Shown here one piece after another: positions 23,668-32,010 of a stretch of DNA of 34,323 bases. Source of the DNA: an uncultured Collinsella sp. (lineage in GTDB: Bacteria > Actinomycetota > Coriobacteriia > Coriobacteriales > Coriobacteriaceae); assembly GCA_959601045.1 (NCBI GenBank), contig CAUGNZ010000026.1, forward strand, positions 1 to 34,323, read 5' to 3'. The position numbers were made by a program, and so were the translations under genes. Position 1 is the stretch's first letter. Each line of letters begins with the position of its first letter. Below the pieces are notes generated by a model. The model saw only the letters and a list, made by a program, of their open reading frames with translations. It searched no databases and had not been told where the DNA came from.

Positions 23668-25332
23668 ATGAAAGAAAAATTCCAATCGTTCGGAAAGGCA
23701 ATGCTCGTTCCGATTACGCTCATTGCCATTTCCGGTCTCTTTTTGGGTATCGGTAGCGTTTTTACGACCGAACTGACCCTTGTGTCCCTTGGCGTTAATT
23801 GGGACTGGTATGCCGCTTCGCCGCTCTTTACGTTCTTCTCGGTATTTAAGGGTCTCGGCGAGGTAATCATTGGAAACCTCGGTGTTTTGTTTGCCGTCGG
23901 CTGCGCCTTCTCCTTGTCTCGCAAAGAGAAGGGCTGGGCTGCCTTTTCTGCCCTTGTCTGCTATCTCACCATGCTCAAGACGGTTGAGATTCTGCTTGGA
24001 GCAGCTGGCTTGGCTGCCGACAATACAACGGTGGAAGCTCTTCAGAAGGTCGGCCTTACGTCCATTCAGGCGAGTGAGCAGTCCGCACTCTACACTACCT
24101 CGCTCGGCTTTTTTGGCTACAGCTCTGGTGTCTTTGGCGGCATTATCGTGGGCTGCCTGGTCGCCTGGATCACCGGCCGTTTTTACAAGACCAAGCTTCC
24201 AACGGCGCTGGCGTTTTTTGCGGGCAGTCGAACGGTTCCCATTGTATCGCTGGTCGCCGGTGGCGTCCTGGGCGGCATCATGTACTTCGTTTGGCCCGTC
24301 ATCGGTGGATGCTTCTCGGGTATTGCGACGTTCGTGAAAGGCTCCGGTCTGGTCGGTACGTTTGTCTATCGCTGGGTGCTCGAGAGCCTTGTGCCGTTTG
24401 GCTTGCATCCGCTGCTCGAGACGCCCATGTATTGGACTGAGCTTGGCGGCTCCATGGTCGTCGACGGAACGCGCGTGGTGGGCAATAGCGCTATTCAGCT
24501 TGCACAGCTCGCTTCTCCCAGTAGCGACAAGCTCTTGGTTAGGGCCTTCATGGCTGGCTATGGCATTAACGATTACGCGTTGTTCCCGGGCATCGCCCTT
24601 GCTATGTGGTCTTGTGCCAAGCCCCAGAACCGCAAGAAGGTTGCTGGTCTTTTAATCCCCACAGTGATTTCGACTGTTTTCTTTGGCGTTACGGAGCCTA
24701 TTCTCTTTACGTTCCTGTTTGCCGCCCCCTGGCTCTACTTTGGCGTTTACGCTCCGCTTTCCGGACTGGGTGAAGTTCTCTCGGAGGCAATGGGCGTTTC
24801 GGTGTACCAGGGAAATATCAAGGATCTGATCCCATTCTTATTCCGCCCCGAGAAGCTTAATCTGCTTCCGTACCTTATTCTGCTCCCCGCCTTTTTCCTG
24901 GCAGCTTTCTTCCTCTTCCGGTTCTTTATTACTAAGTTCGATATCAAGACGCCCGGTCGAGACGATGGTGACGATATTGAGTTGATCAACAGCAGAGCCG
25001 AGTTCGAGGCAAAGGCCGCTGAGGCAAAGGGCGAGTCTGATAGCACTCCCGAGAAGGCAGTCCAGGGCCGTGCGACCAAGGACAGCGCGCTTGCTGTTGG
25101 CATTGTCGAAGCGCTTGGTGGAGCCGACAACATTGATGATCTTGACAACTGCATCTCACGTCTTCGCGTGATTGTCAAGGATGGTTCTAAGGTTGCAGAC
25201 GACGAGGTGTTCACCAAGAATCTTGAAGCTATGGGCGTTATCCGCCTGAGCGACAAGGCAATCCAGGTCATTTACGGTCCTCGTGTCGGCGAAGTCGCTT
25301 CTGAGGTGCACGAAGTTCTCGGTGACGAGTAA
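23668..25332 (+). CDS. PTS EIICB component, glucose/maltose (alpha-glucoside) family
   Basis: This 554-residue membrane transporter takes up and phosphorylates a sugar. The IIC domain (about 1-430) has roughly ten membrane segments with FVYRWVLESLVPFGLHPLLETPMYW and the conserved FFGVTEPI motif. A charged linker (about 437-475) leads to the IIB domain, with the phosphorylated Cys495 in DLDNCISRLRV. No IIA domain is present, so an external glucose-type EIIA is needed. The adjacent RpiR and GH4 genes suggest the sugar arrives as a 6-phospho-glucoside. ATG 23668 is chosen for GAGGAGGG about 6 nt upstream. Its codons are more AT-rich than those of the neighbouring feoAB. Confidence 0.92.
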   Translation: MKEKFQSFGKAMLVPITLIAISGLFLGIGSVFTTELTLVSLGVNWDWYAASPLFTFFSVFKGLGEVIIGNLGVLFAVGCAFSLSRKEKGWAAFSALVCYLTMLKTVEILLGAAGLAADNTTVEALQKVGLTSIQASEQSALYTTSLGFFGYSSGVFGGIIVGCLVAWITGRFYKTKLPTALAFFAGSRTVPIVSLVAGGVLGGIMYFVWPVIGGCFSGIATFVKGSGLVGTFVYRWVLESLVPFGLHPLLETPMYWTELGGSMVVDGTRVVGNSAIQLAQLASPSSDKLLVRAFMAGYGINDYALFPGIALAMWSCAKPQNRKKVAGLLIPTVISTVFFGVTEPILFTFLFAAPWLYFGVYAPLSGLGEVLSEAMGVSVYQGNIKDLIPFLFRPEKLNLLPYLILLPAFFLAAFFLFRFFITKFDIKTPGRDDGDDIELINSRAEFEAKAAEAKGESDSTPEKAVQGRATKDSALAVGIVEALGGADNIDDLDNCISRLRVIVKDGSKVADDEVFTKNLEAMGVIRLSDKAIQVIYGPRVGEVASEVHEVLGDE

Positions 25333-25371
25333 AACGCGCAAGTGGCTTTCAATTGCATAGCGCAATTCCAG

Positions 25372-25409
25372 GGCTTGGCTTCCTATCGCATGATTTAGGG
25401 AGCCAAGCC
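25372..25409 (+). terminator. Terminator between convergent EIICB and RpiR genes
   Basis: A 13-nt stem with one T-G pair (25372-25384 with 25397-25409) is followed by TTCTTGTTTT. It overlaps the last codons of the RpiR gene (stop at 25395), so it probably serves the + strand EIICB transcript mainly. Confidence 0.75.
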
Positions 25410-26147
25410 TTCTTGTTTTAGATTGTCAAGGCAGATACTCAATAGTTCTTCGAATGCGAGAATACAACTTCCGGTAAAGCAGTTAGGCTTAACGTTCTTA
25501 AGATCCATTGGGTGATCGTCATGTATCGTAAAGATCGCGTCTGCCGTCTTGGCGAGCTCGCTGTCTTCGTTGCCGGTAAACGCGAGGGTCGTAATGCCCG
25601 CGTCGTGGCATGCCCTTGCGGTTTCCAGGATGGCTTCTGTCTGGCCCGATTTGGATATGAGCATCATGCAGCTGAGCGTATTTCGGTTGGATTCGACAAA
25701 CTGATCGGTTTCTAGGAAGTCCTGTATAACGGCCAAAAAGCCAAGTCCAACGAGCTTGGTCGCCATGTACTGCGCGACGATGCGTGAGAAGCCCTCTCCG
25801 TTTACTCCGATCATTCTGTTGCGATGCAGGGCGGCGATGAATACGTCTACATCTCCGGTGTGGCATACGAAGTGGACGCTACTGTCTTTGAGTGATTGAT
25901 TCATTTCGCGGGAGACATGCTGAAGGTGCTTGAGATCGTACATCATTTCGCGGTAGCCACGGTAGCCGAGCTTTTTCGAAAGCCTGATGACTGTCGTCAT
26001 GCTGGTAAAGCATGCCATGGCGACGGGTTTTATGCCAATATCATCGAGGGTGTCGATATTGTTGAGTAGGTATTCGAGTACGCTTTGCTCGGTTTCGGAT
26101 AGCTTTGCGGCTGAGTAGAGCTTGGAAATCTGCTTTTTATCAACCAT
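25395..26147 (-). CDS. MurR/RpiR-family transcriptional regulator
   Basis: This 250-residue regulator has an N-terminal HTH_6 domain (about 1-78: KLSETEQSVLEYLLNNID, ACFTSMTTVIRLSKKLGYRGYREM) and a C-terminal SIS domain (about 105-235) that binds a phosphosugar, with MIGVNGEGFSRIVAQYMATKL, MMLISKSGQTEAILETA and ITTLAFTGNEDSELAKTAD. The ligand is presumably the sugar-6-phosphate made by the neighbouring EIICB or its hydrolysis product. It is divergent from the GH4 gene and convergent with EIICB. ATG 26147 is preceded by AAGGGAG; a longer frame to 26453 runs through the divergent promoter region and is rejected. Confidence 0.9.
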   Translation of the reverse strand: MVDKKQISKLYSAAKLSETEQSVLEYLLNNIDTLDDIGIKPVAMACFTSMTTVIRLSKKLGYRGYREMMYDLKHLQHVSREMNQSLKDSSVHFVCHTGDVDVFIAALHRNRMIGVNGEGFSRIVAQYMATKLVGLGFLAVIQDFLETDQFVESNRNTLSCMMLISKSGQTEAILETARACHDAGITTLAFTGNEDSELAKTADAIFTIHDDHPMDLKNVKPNCFTGSCILAFEELLSICLDNLKQEGLAP

Positions 26148-26175
26148 CGGTGCTCCCTTCCCGCCGGACGTGTGC

Positions 26176-26250
26176 GGCCGCTTCCGTTGCGTAAATAATA
26201 ACTCCTTGGGGAATTCCTTTCCTGCCTTGCAGCCGGGGCGGGAAGCGGCC
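26176..26250. repeat. 10-bp inverted repeat in the RpiR-GH4 divergent region
   Basis: GGCCGCTTCC (26176-26185) and GGAAGCGGCC (26241-26250) are exact inverted copies. They lie in the shared upstream region and may form a leader hairpin or be regulator half-sites. Confidence 0.45.
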
Positions 26251-26258
26251 CTCCATGC

Positions 26259-26273
26259 TGGATACAATATCCA
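26259..26273. promoter_or_regulatory. Candidate operator of the sugar cassette
   Basis: TGGATA-CAA-TATCCA is a perfect palindrome 50 nt before the GH4 gene, and it contains a -10-like TACAAT (26264-26269). It is a plausible site for the divergent RpiR regulator. Confidence 0.45.
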
Positions 26274-26322
26274 TACACAGGCGAACCATGCAATATTGAA
26301 TGTGCTAATTGGGGGTTTCGAT

Positions 26323-27696
26323 ATGAAACTTACGGTCATAGGGGGCGGTGGCGTCCGCTCCATGTTTTTGGCAAAGAGCATAGCCCAGCAGGCGTCATCG
26401 CTTGGAATCGATGAACTTGTGTTTATGGACAATGATCCCGAGAAGCTGCGCATCTACGGTGGCCTTGCCGCCCATGTCTCGGGCATGCTTTGCCCCACGC
26501 TTAATTTTTCACTGACGGGCGATGCAGTCGAGGCCGTTAAGGACGCCGATTACGTGATCACGACGATTCGCGTCGGTGGGGACCATATGCGCGTTCGCGA
26601 TGAGCGCATTGCTCTTTCACATGGGGTTCTTGGCCAGGAGACGACTGGCGCAGCCGGCGTGTCTTTTGCCATGCGCTCCGTCCCTGCGCTTGCTTCGTAT
26701 TGCGAGTTAATCAAGAAGTACGCAAAGCCGGGCGTCAAGGTGTTTAACTTTACTAATCCCGCTGGCGTCGTATCTCAGGCCTTACGCGATATGGGCTACG
26801 ATTTTACTTATGGCATTTGCGATGCCCCCTCGGGCATGTTGCATCAGTTTGCCGAGTATAAAGGCGTTGATCCCGCATCGGTTCAGGGCGAGTGCTATGG
26901 ACTCAACCACCTCTCGTTCTTCCGCAATGTGACGGTTGACGGCGAGGACATCATGCCCGACTTGATCCACGACGACGGGGCATATGCTCATACGGATCTT
27001 AGGTTCTTCGAGAAGGATCTCGTTCTAAATCGCGGATGCGTGCCAAATGAGTACCTATACTATTTCTACTATCGCGAGCGCGCCGTTGCCAACGTTCTCT
27101 CTTCGCCCCAGACGCGCGGCGAACTAATCGAAGAAATTAATCGAGAAATGACGAGCGAGCTTGCATCTATCGATATTGAGAACGACTTCGAAAAGGGCCT
27201 CGCGTGCTTTGAGAAGTGGTACGGAATGCGCGAAAACAACTACATGGCGGCCGAGACAGGTATTCACCGCGACAAGCCGTGGACGTTTGACGTGTACGGC
27301 AAAGATGCTGGCGGATACGCAGGTGTTGCGCTCCGTTTCATGGATATTGCTCGCTCTGGCAAGACGCAGCAGATGATCCTGTGCACCCCCAACAATGGCG
27401 CCATCCCCGGCCTTCTCGATACAGATGTCATCGAGTCAACGTGCGATATCTCCACCGATGGCTGTGTACCGCATCGCGTCGAAGCCGATTCTGTGCCCGC
27501 GGGAAACCTCGAATTGATTCGTCGCGTCAAGTACTACGAGCGCACCGTGGCGCGTGGCATCGTTAACCGATCGAAGCGCGACATTGTCGAGAGCCTCGCG
27601 ATGCACCCGCTCGTTAATTCGTACTCCTTGGCGAAAGACATCGCCGCGCAGTACTTTGAGCTTAACCGCGACTACATCGACGGCTGGACAGACTAG
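26323..27696 (+). CDS. Glycoside hydrolase family 4 (6-phospho-glucosidase type)
   Basis: This 457-residue cytoplasmic enzyme cleaves a 6-phospho-glycoside by the NAD+- and Mn2+-dependent redox mechanism of GH4. The dinucleotide fold is VIGGGGVRSMFLAKSI at the N-terminus with an acidic FMDND end to strand 2. The metal ligands of the family map to Cys166 (ICDAPSG) and His196 (GLNHLSF); FNFTNPAGVV is the NTNP-like motif. The CDAP wording differs from the usual CNxP, so whether the alpha- or beta-linked phosphoglucoside is used cannot be decided. GGGGG lies 8 nt before the ATG at 26323; upstream frame extension is rejected because it crosses the RpiR start. Partner of the EIICB gene. Confidence 0.88.
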   Translation: MKLTVIGGGGVRSMFLAKSIAQQASSLGIDELVFMDNDPEKLRIYGGLAAHVSGMLCPTLNFSLTGDAVEAVKDADYVITTIRVGGDHMRVRDERIALSHGVLGQETTGAAGVSFAMRSVPALASYCELIKKYAKPGVKVFNFTNPAGVVSQALRDMGYDFTYGICDAPSGMLHQFAEYKGVDPASVQGECYGLNHLSFFRNVTVDGEDIMPDLIHDDGAYAHTDLRFFEKDLVLNRGCVPNEYLYYFYYRERAVANVLSSPQTRGELIEEINREMTSELASIDIENDFEKGLACFEKWYGMRENNYMAAETGIHRDKPWTFDVYGKDAGGYAGVALRFMDIARSGKTQQMILCTPNNGAIPGLLDTDVIESTCDISTDGCVPHRVEADSVPAGNLELIRRVKYYERTVARGIVNRSKRDIVESLAMHPLVNSYSLAKDIAAQYFELNRDYIDGWTD

Positions 27697-27786
27697 TCTG
27701 GACGTTAAAACTAGAAATCATGGATGGGCGGACCGGCGTTTATATTGGCGCTCGTTCGCCCTGCCTAGTAAGAAAACGGGTATAGA

Positions 27787-28614
27787 GTGAACTTGCGAGA
27801 GAACTTCAATGTCTTTCTGGAATCGGGCGATCGGGCGAAGGGATGCCGGAGTGGCTGCACGATGGCGTTATATATCCCCTTGTTTGTTATGAGCGCGCTT
27901 CAAATTGGTGTATCAAACGTTGCAACTGAGCTCGCCTATATCAATCCGTCCATTACGCTTATTTGCACTGTGGTCGCGGCCTTTTTAAACCTGCTTCTAT
28001 CGAATGTGGCTTTTTCATTATTTGCCGTCGACCGGTCCAAAGAGACGGTGCAACCTGCTCGAACCCCTCCGGTTTATCTCTTGGCCTCGACGGTTCCCCT
28101 CCAGATTTCTGGGGCGCTGCTAATTTATTTGGTTCACTTGATTTTATCGGCAATTGTAGTCTTTGCCTCGCTTGCGAGCAGCCAGCTCGGGGTGTTGTGC
28201 TCGCTTGTGGTGGCAGTAATCGTGACGCTTCTTTCCGCGTCGTTCGTATTCGTGTTAATTGAAGATGCGGACGTGGAGCAGAGGGGACTACGAGGCATTC
28301 GGTTTGCACCACGCTACATCATGCGTTCGGTCACGGTGCTTCGTTCCTCCTGCAGGGAAATCGCGCGTCCCGCAACGCTGCTGGTGGCATGGAACCTGGT
28401 TGCAAGTTGCGCTATCCAGGTTCTTGTTGGATGGGTAGTTTCGAGTGCGGCGCTGCCGTCGGCACTTTCAGTGACGGCGCTTGTACATGAGGGACTTTAT
28501 TATGGGGCGTTTGCTTATATGCTGCTTTTGCTAGTTCATTGTGCGGTTGCGAGTTGGCTCGAAATTGACGTGCTCATGGGGGTGTCCTTGTGCGTATCCG
28601 AGCAGGCGCGATAG
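27787..28614 (+). CDS. Unrecognised multi-spanning membrane protein
   Basis: I do not recognise this 275-residue protein. It begins with a short charged N-terminus (about 1-24), followed by about six or seven hydrophobic segments (about 26-46, 54-80, 96-118, 120-160 as one or two, 200-222, 236-262) and a positively charged loop at about 165-198 (RGIRFAPRYIMRSVTVLRSSCREI). No catalytic motif is visible. The GTG at 27787 gives the longest frame but has a weak ribosome-binding site; an ATG at 27862 is an alternative. It follows the GH4 gene by 90 nt and is AT-richer than surrounding genes (43% GC in the line starting 27901, by hand count). It may be the last gene of the sugar cassette. Confidence 0.65.
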   Translation: MNLRENFNVFLESGDRAKGCRSGCTMALYIPLFVMSALQIGVSNVATELAYINPSITLICTVVAAFLNLLLSNVAFSLFAVDRSKETVQPARTPPVYLLASTVPLQISGALLIYLVHLILSAIVVFASLASSQLGVLCSLVVAVIVTLLSASFVFVLIEDADVEQRGLRGIRFAPRYIMRSVTVLRSSCREIARPATLLVAWNLVASCAIQVLVGWVVSSAALPSALSVTALVHEGLYYGAFAYMLLLLVHCAVASWLEIDVLMGVSLCVSEQAR

Positions 28615-28746
28615 CCCGAAGATGAAGCCGCGTTTTCGACATTGAGTTTCTGCGTACCTTGCTTTCTAAGCAGAATTGGCGCGCCATCTGTTAACGATCG
28701 TTTTCCAAGAATTCTTTTGTTGCTCATTTTATAGACTTCTCATTGC

Positions 28747-28752
28747 TATAAT
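28747..28752 (+). promoter_or_regulatory. -10 box before the MFS gene
   Basis: A perfect TATAAT lies 38 nt before the MFS ATG. The -35 region at about 28720-28729 (TTGCTCATTT) is off-consensus or badly spaced. Confidence 0.45.
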
Positions 28753-28789
28753 CGCCCACCGCTCTAGATGATCGGAGAGGTTTTCCTAT

Positions 28790-29986
28790 ATGGCTCAAAC
28801 AAAGCAAGGTGGTATCGCACTCAGTCAGTGGCTCCCGCTTATCGGGCTCGCCTGCTGCGCGTTCGTGTTCAACACGTCGGAGTTTATGCCCATCGGCCTT
28901 CTGACTGATATCGCCGCATCGTTCTCGCTCACCGAGGCCCAGGCAGGCATCATGATCTCGGTCTATGCTTGGGGCGTCATGCTGCTGTCGCTGCCACTCA
29001 TGGTGTTTGCCTCGCGCTTTGAGTTCAAGTGGATGCTGCTCGGCGTGCTCGCCGTGTTTTCTCTGGGTCAGTTCCTGTCCGCTGTGGCACCGACATATCC
29101 CATCCTGGTCTGTGCGCGCCTGGTGGTCGCTTGCGCACATGCCGTGTTCTGGTCGGTCGCCTCGATTATGGCCTCGCGCCTGGTTGACGCCCGCCACGGG
29201 GCGCTCGCCATCAGCATGATCGCCACGGGCTCGTCTATCGCGCAGATTTTCGGCCTGCCCCTCGGTCGTGCCATCGGCCTGGCCGTGGGCTGGCGCATGA
29301 CGTTTGCCGTGGTCGGGGTCTTCTCTGCCGCCGCGGTGGTGTACCAGGCAGCGGTGTTCCCGGCCATGCCGGCGGGTGAGCGCTTTACCGTTAAGCAGCT
29401 GCCCGAGCTGCTCAAGAACCCGTTCCTGATCGCGCTCTACGCGGTCACGGTCTTTATGGCGACCGGCTATTACGCAAGCTACAGCTATATCGAGCCCTTC
29501 CTGGCGCAGGTCGCGCACGTCGATGCGGGTGCCATCACCATGACGCTGACGGCGTTTGGCTGTTCTGGTCTGCTCGGAAGCTGGCTGTTTGGCCGCCTGT
29601 TCGATGGGCATCGCTTCCCGTTCTTGGCTATCACGCTCTCCGGCGTGCCGGTGGCTCTGCTGCTTATGGCCCCCGCAGCCTCGGCGCTCGTGTTGGTGCT
29701 TGCCGTCTGCGCACTGTGGGGTTGCTGCGCCACGGCCTTTAACGTGGCGTTTCAGGCCGAGCTCATCAAGTACACGCCAGCGGACTCGTCGGCCGTCGCC
29801 ATGTCGATTTTCTCGGGCCTGTTCAACCTCGGTATCGGCACGGGTACCGCGATCGGCGGCGCCGTGGTTTCGGGTCCCGGTATCGCCTGGATCGGCTTCG
29901 TGGGCGGGGCGATTACCGTCGTGGGCGTCATCCTCGCCATCACCATACTGTTCCCAGCCATCCGCCGCGCCAAGCCCGTCGCCTAG
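28790..29986 (+). CDS. MFS transporter of the DHA1/SotB sugar-efflux type
   Basis: This 398-residue, 12-segment major facilitator is predicted to export sugars or small drugs by proton antiport. The family's N-terminal signature FVFNTSEFMPIGLLTDIA is present, followed by EAQAGIMISVYAWGVMLLSLP and the motif-A-like loop between segments 2 and 3. ARLVVACAHAVFWSVASI is the motif C region in segment 5. The close of the protein, IRRAKPVA, is a short basic tail. SD GGAGAGG lies about 10 nt before the ATG. GC content returns to about 65% here, unlike the upstream cassette. It is 79 nt from the GH13 gene and may share its transcript. Confidence 0.88.
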   Translation: MAQTKQGGIALSQWLPLIGLACCAFVFNTSEFMPIGLLTDIAASFSLTEAQAGIMISVYAWGVMLLSLPLMVFASRFEFKWMLLGVLAVFSLGQFLSAVAPTYPILVCARLVVACAHAVFWSVASIMASRLVDARHGALAISMIATGSSIAQIFGLPLGRAIGLAVGWRMTFAVVGVFSAAAVVYQAAVFPAMPAGERFTVKQLPELLKNPFLIALYAVTVFMATGYYASYSYIEPFLAQVAHVDAGAITMTLTAFGCSGLLGSWLFGRLFDGHRFPFLAITLSGVPVALLLMAPAASALVLVLAVCALWGCCATAFNVAFQAELIKYTPADSSAVAMSIFSGLFNLGIGTGTAIGGAVVSGPGIAWIGFVGGAITVVGVILAITILFPAIRRAKPVA

Positions 29987-30065
29987 CCACGTCTCTCATC
30001 GCAAATTAGCCACCCTGCTGGGCATACAATGGATGTCGTTGTGTTGAGCTTACCGGGAGGTTGCT

Positions 30066-31442
30066 ATGTGGGCATACGAGACGACGTTCTATCAGATCTA
30101 TCCGCTGGGCTTTTGCGGAGCTCCGCGCGAAAACGCCGCGCCCGTTGCCGAGGATGAGCTCGCCCAGGCTGTCAACGCCGCGCCAAACCCCGATGCGCCC
30201 ATCATGAAGATCGCCCAATGGGCCGACTACCTGCAGGAACTCGGCGTTGGTGCTGTGCTCATCAACCCGCCGCTCGAATCTGATAGCCACGGTTACGACA
30301 CGCGCAGCCTGCGCCATATCGACCGTCGCTTGGGCGGGGATGCCGACTTTGCCGCCGTATGCGACACGCTGCATGCCCACGGCATCCGCGTGGTGCTCGA
30401 CGCCGTCTTCAACCACGTCGGTCGTGGCTTTTGGGCCTTCCGCGATGTGCAGGAGCACAAGTGGGACTCGCCTTACAAGGATTGGTTCCACATCAGCTTT
30501 GATGGCGACTCGTGCTATGGCGACGGCTTTTGGTACGAGGGCTGGGAGGGCCATTTTGAGCTTGTGAAGCTCAATCTGCAAAACCCCGCTGTGGCCGATT
30601 ACCTGCTTGAGTCTGTGCGTCACTGGGTCGAGGTCTTTGGCGTCGACGGTCTGCGACTGGACGTCGCCTATATGCTCGACCGCGACTTTATGCGCCGCCT
30701 GCATACTTTTACCCGTGAGCTCAAGCCCGACTTTGTACTGATTGGTGAGACGCTTCACGGCGACTACAACCAGATCGTCAACGACGAGATGCTCGACTCC
30801 TGCACCAACTACGAGTGCTACAAGGGCCTGTACTCCAGCTTTAACTCGGTCAACATGTTCGAGATCGCCCATTCGCTGCACCGCCAGTTTGGCGGCGATC
30901 CGTGGTGCATCTACCGCGGCAAGCACCTGTTGTCGTTTGTCGACAACCACGATGTGCCGCGCCTGGCGAGCATCCTGACGGACAAGTCCTGCCTGCGCCC
31001 CGCCTACGGCATGCTCTTTGGAATGCCGGGCATTCCGTGCGTCTACTACGGCAGCGAGTGGGGGATTGCCGGCGAAAAGGGCGGCCCCGATGGCGACTGG
31101 GCGCTGCGCCCTGCGCTCGATGAGCCTGCGCCCAACGAGCTGACGGCGTTCATCACGCAGCTCACGCACCTGCGCTCGGCCGACGACGCGGCGGCCCGTG
31201 CTCTCAACTACGGTGCCTATCGCAACGTGGTGATCCAGAACAAGCAGCTGCTGTTCGAGCGCGCCTGTGACGGCGCGACGGTGCTCGTGGCGGTGAACGC
31301 TGTGGACGAGACGTATGCCTTTGGCGCCGGCGAGCTCAACGGCTCCTTCGTCGACCTGCTTGCCGACGATGCGCCCACGGTCGAGCTGACGGGTACCCTT
31401 GAGCTTGCGCCCTATGAGGTGCGCTATCTGCTGAGGGCCTAG
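30066..31442 (+). CDS. GH13 alpha-amylase-family glycosidase
   Basis: This 458-residue cytoplasmic enzyme acts on alpha-glucosidic links (maltodextrins, cyclodextrins or related). All GH13 blocks are seen: DAVFNH (112-117), GLRLDVAY with nucleophile Asp199, LIGETLHGD with acid/base Glu228 and FVDNHD with Asp296. It lacks a signal peptide and starts directly with the barrel (WAYETTFYQIYPLGFCG), typical of intracellular cyclomaltodextrinase-like or neopullulanase-like proteins without an N domain. The C-terminal beta domain is short (about 385-458). GGGAGG is 5-6 nt before the ATG. It is followed after 3 nt by the DNA glycosylase gene. Confidence 0.9.
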   Translation: MWAYETTFYQIYPLGFCGAPRENAAPVAEDELAQAVNAAPNPDAPIMKIAQWADYLQELGVGAVLINPPLESDSHGYDTRSLRHIDRRLGGDADFAAVCDTLHAHGIRVVLDAVFNHVGRGFWAFRDVQEHKWDSPYKDWFHISFDGDSCYGDGFWYEGWEGHFELVKLNLQNPAVADYLLESVRHWVEVFGVDGLRLDVAYMLDRDFMRRLHTFTRELKPDFVLIGETLHGDYNQIVNDEMLDSCTNYECYKGLYSSFNSVNMFEIAHSLHRQFGGDPWCIYRGKHLLSFVDNHDVPRLASILTDKSCLRPAYGMLFGMPGIPCVYYGSEWGIAGEKGGPDGDWALRPALDEPAPNELTAFITQLTHLRSADDAAARALNYGAYRNVVIQNKQLLFERACDGATVLVAVNAVDETYAFGAGELNGSFVDLLADDAPTVELTGTLELAPYEVRYLLRA

Positions 31443-31445
31443 CTC

Positions 31446-32009
31446 GTGGCCGCGCCGGACGAGGGCTATCAACATATTGAGCATGGGTTTGAACCCGTGT
31501 TTGACGAGCACTCGCGCGTTTTGGTGCTGGGGTCGTTTCCCTCGGTGCTCTCGCGTGCCAATGCCTTCTACTATGGCAATCCGCAGAACCGCTTTTGGCG
31601 TGTGATGGCCGCGTGCCTTGGCGTGCCCGTGCCGCCCAACGAGGGCGATCCTTTGGCAAGCGGTGAGCCCGCGATGCTCGATGCCTCCATTGCCGCCAAG
31701 CGATCCATGCTGTTGAACGGTGGCGTGGCCCTGTGGGATGTGATTGAGAGCTGCGACATTAAGGGCTCGAGCGACGCGAGCATTCGCAACGTTGTGCCGG
31801 CACATATCGAGTGCATTACCGATGCCGCGCCGATCGAGGTCGTTGTCTGTAACGGCGGTACGGCAGGGCGACTCTACAAACGCTACTTGCAAGATCGGAC
31901 GGGGCTGCCCGCCATCGTCCTGCCCTCGACAAGTCCTGCCAATGCCGCCTGGCGCCTGGAACGTCTTGTTGAGCGTTGGCACGAAGCCGTTGACTGGGCT
32001 GTTATTTAA
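31446..32009 (+). CDS. DNA-deoxyinosine/uracil-type glycosylase
   Basis: This 187-residue protein belongs to the uracil-DNA-glycosylase superfamily, in the group that removes deaminated adenine (hypoxanthine) from DNA. The clear signature is VLVLGSFPSVLSRANAFYYG followed by NPQNRFWRVMAACLG. Then come GVALWDVIESCDIKGSSDASI and, at the C-terminal active-site loop, VLPSTSPANAAW, the PSTSPA motif of the family. The start is a GTG 3 nt after the GH13 stop, with GAGG upstream inside that gene, so translation is probably coupled. It ends 1 nt from the stop of the - strand gene at 32011. Confidence 0.85.
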   Translation: MAAPDEGYQHIEHGFEPVFDEHSRVLVLGSFPSVLSRANAFYYGNPQNRFWRVMAACLGVPVPPNEGDPLASGEPAMLDASIAAKRSMLLNGGVALWDVIESCDIKGSSDASIRNVVPAHIECITDAAPIEVVVCNGGTAGRLYKRYLQDRTGLPAIVLPSTSPANAAWRLERLVERWHEAVDWAVI

Positions 32010-32010
32010 T

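Noticed and set aside
30025..30030. TACAAT as a promoter for the GH13 gene
   Set aside because: The -10 match is good but no -35 at acceptable spacing is visible, so I do not list it.
30006..31982. A 658-codon - strand open frame
   Set aside because: It spans the GH13 and DNA-glycosylase genes in reverse and crosses their boundary; no motif is visible.
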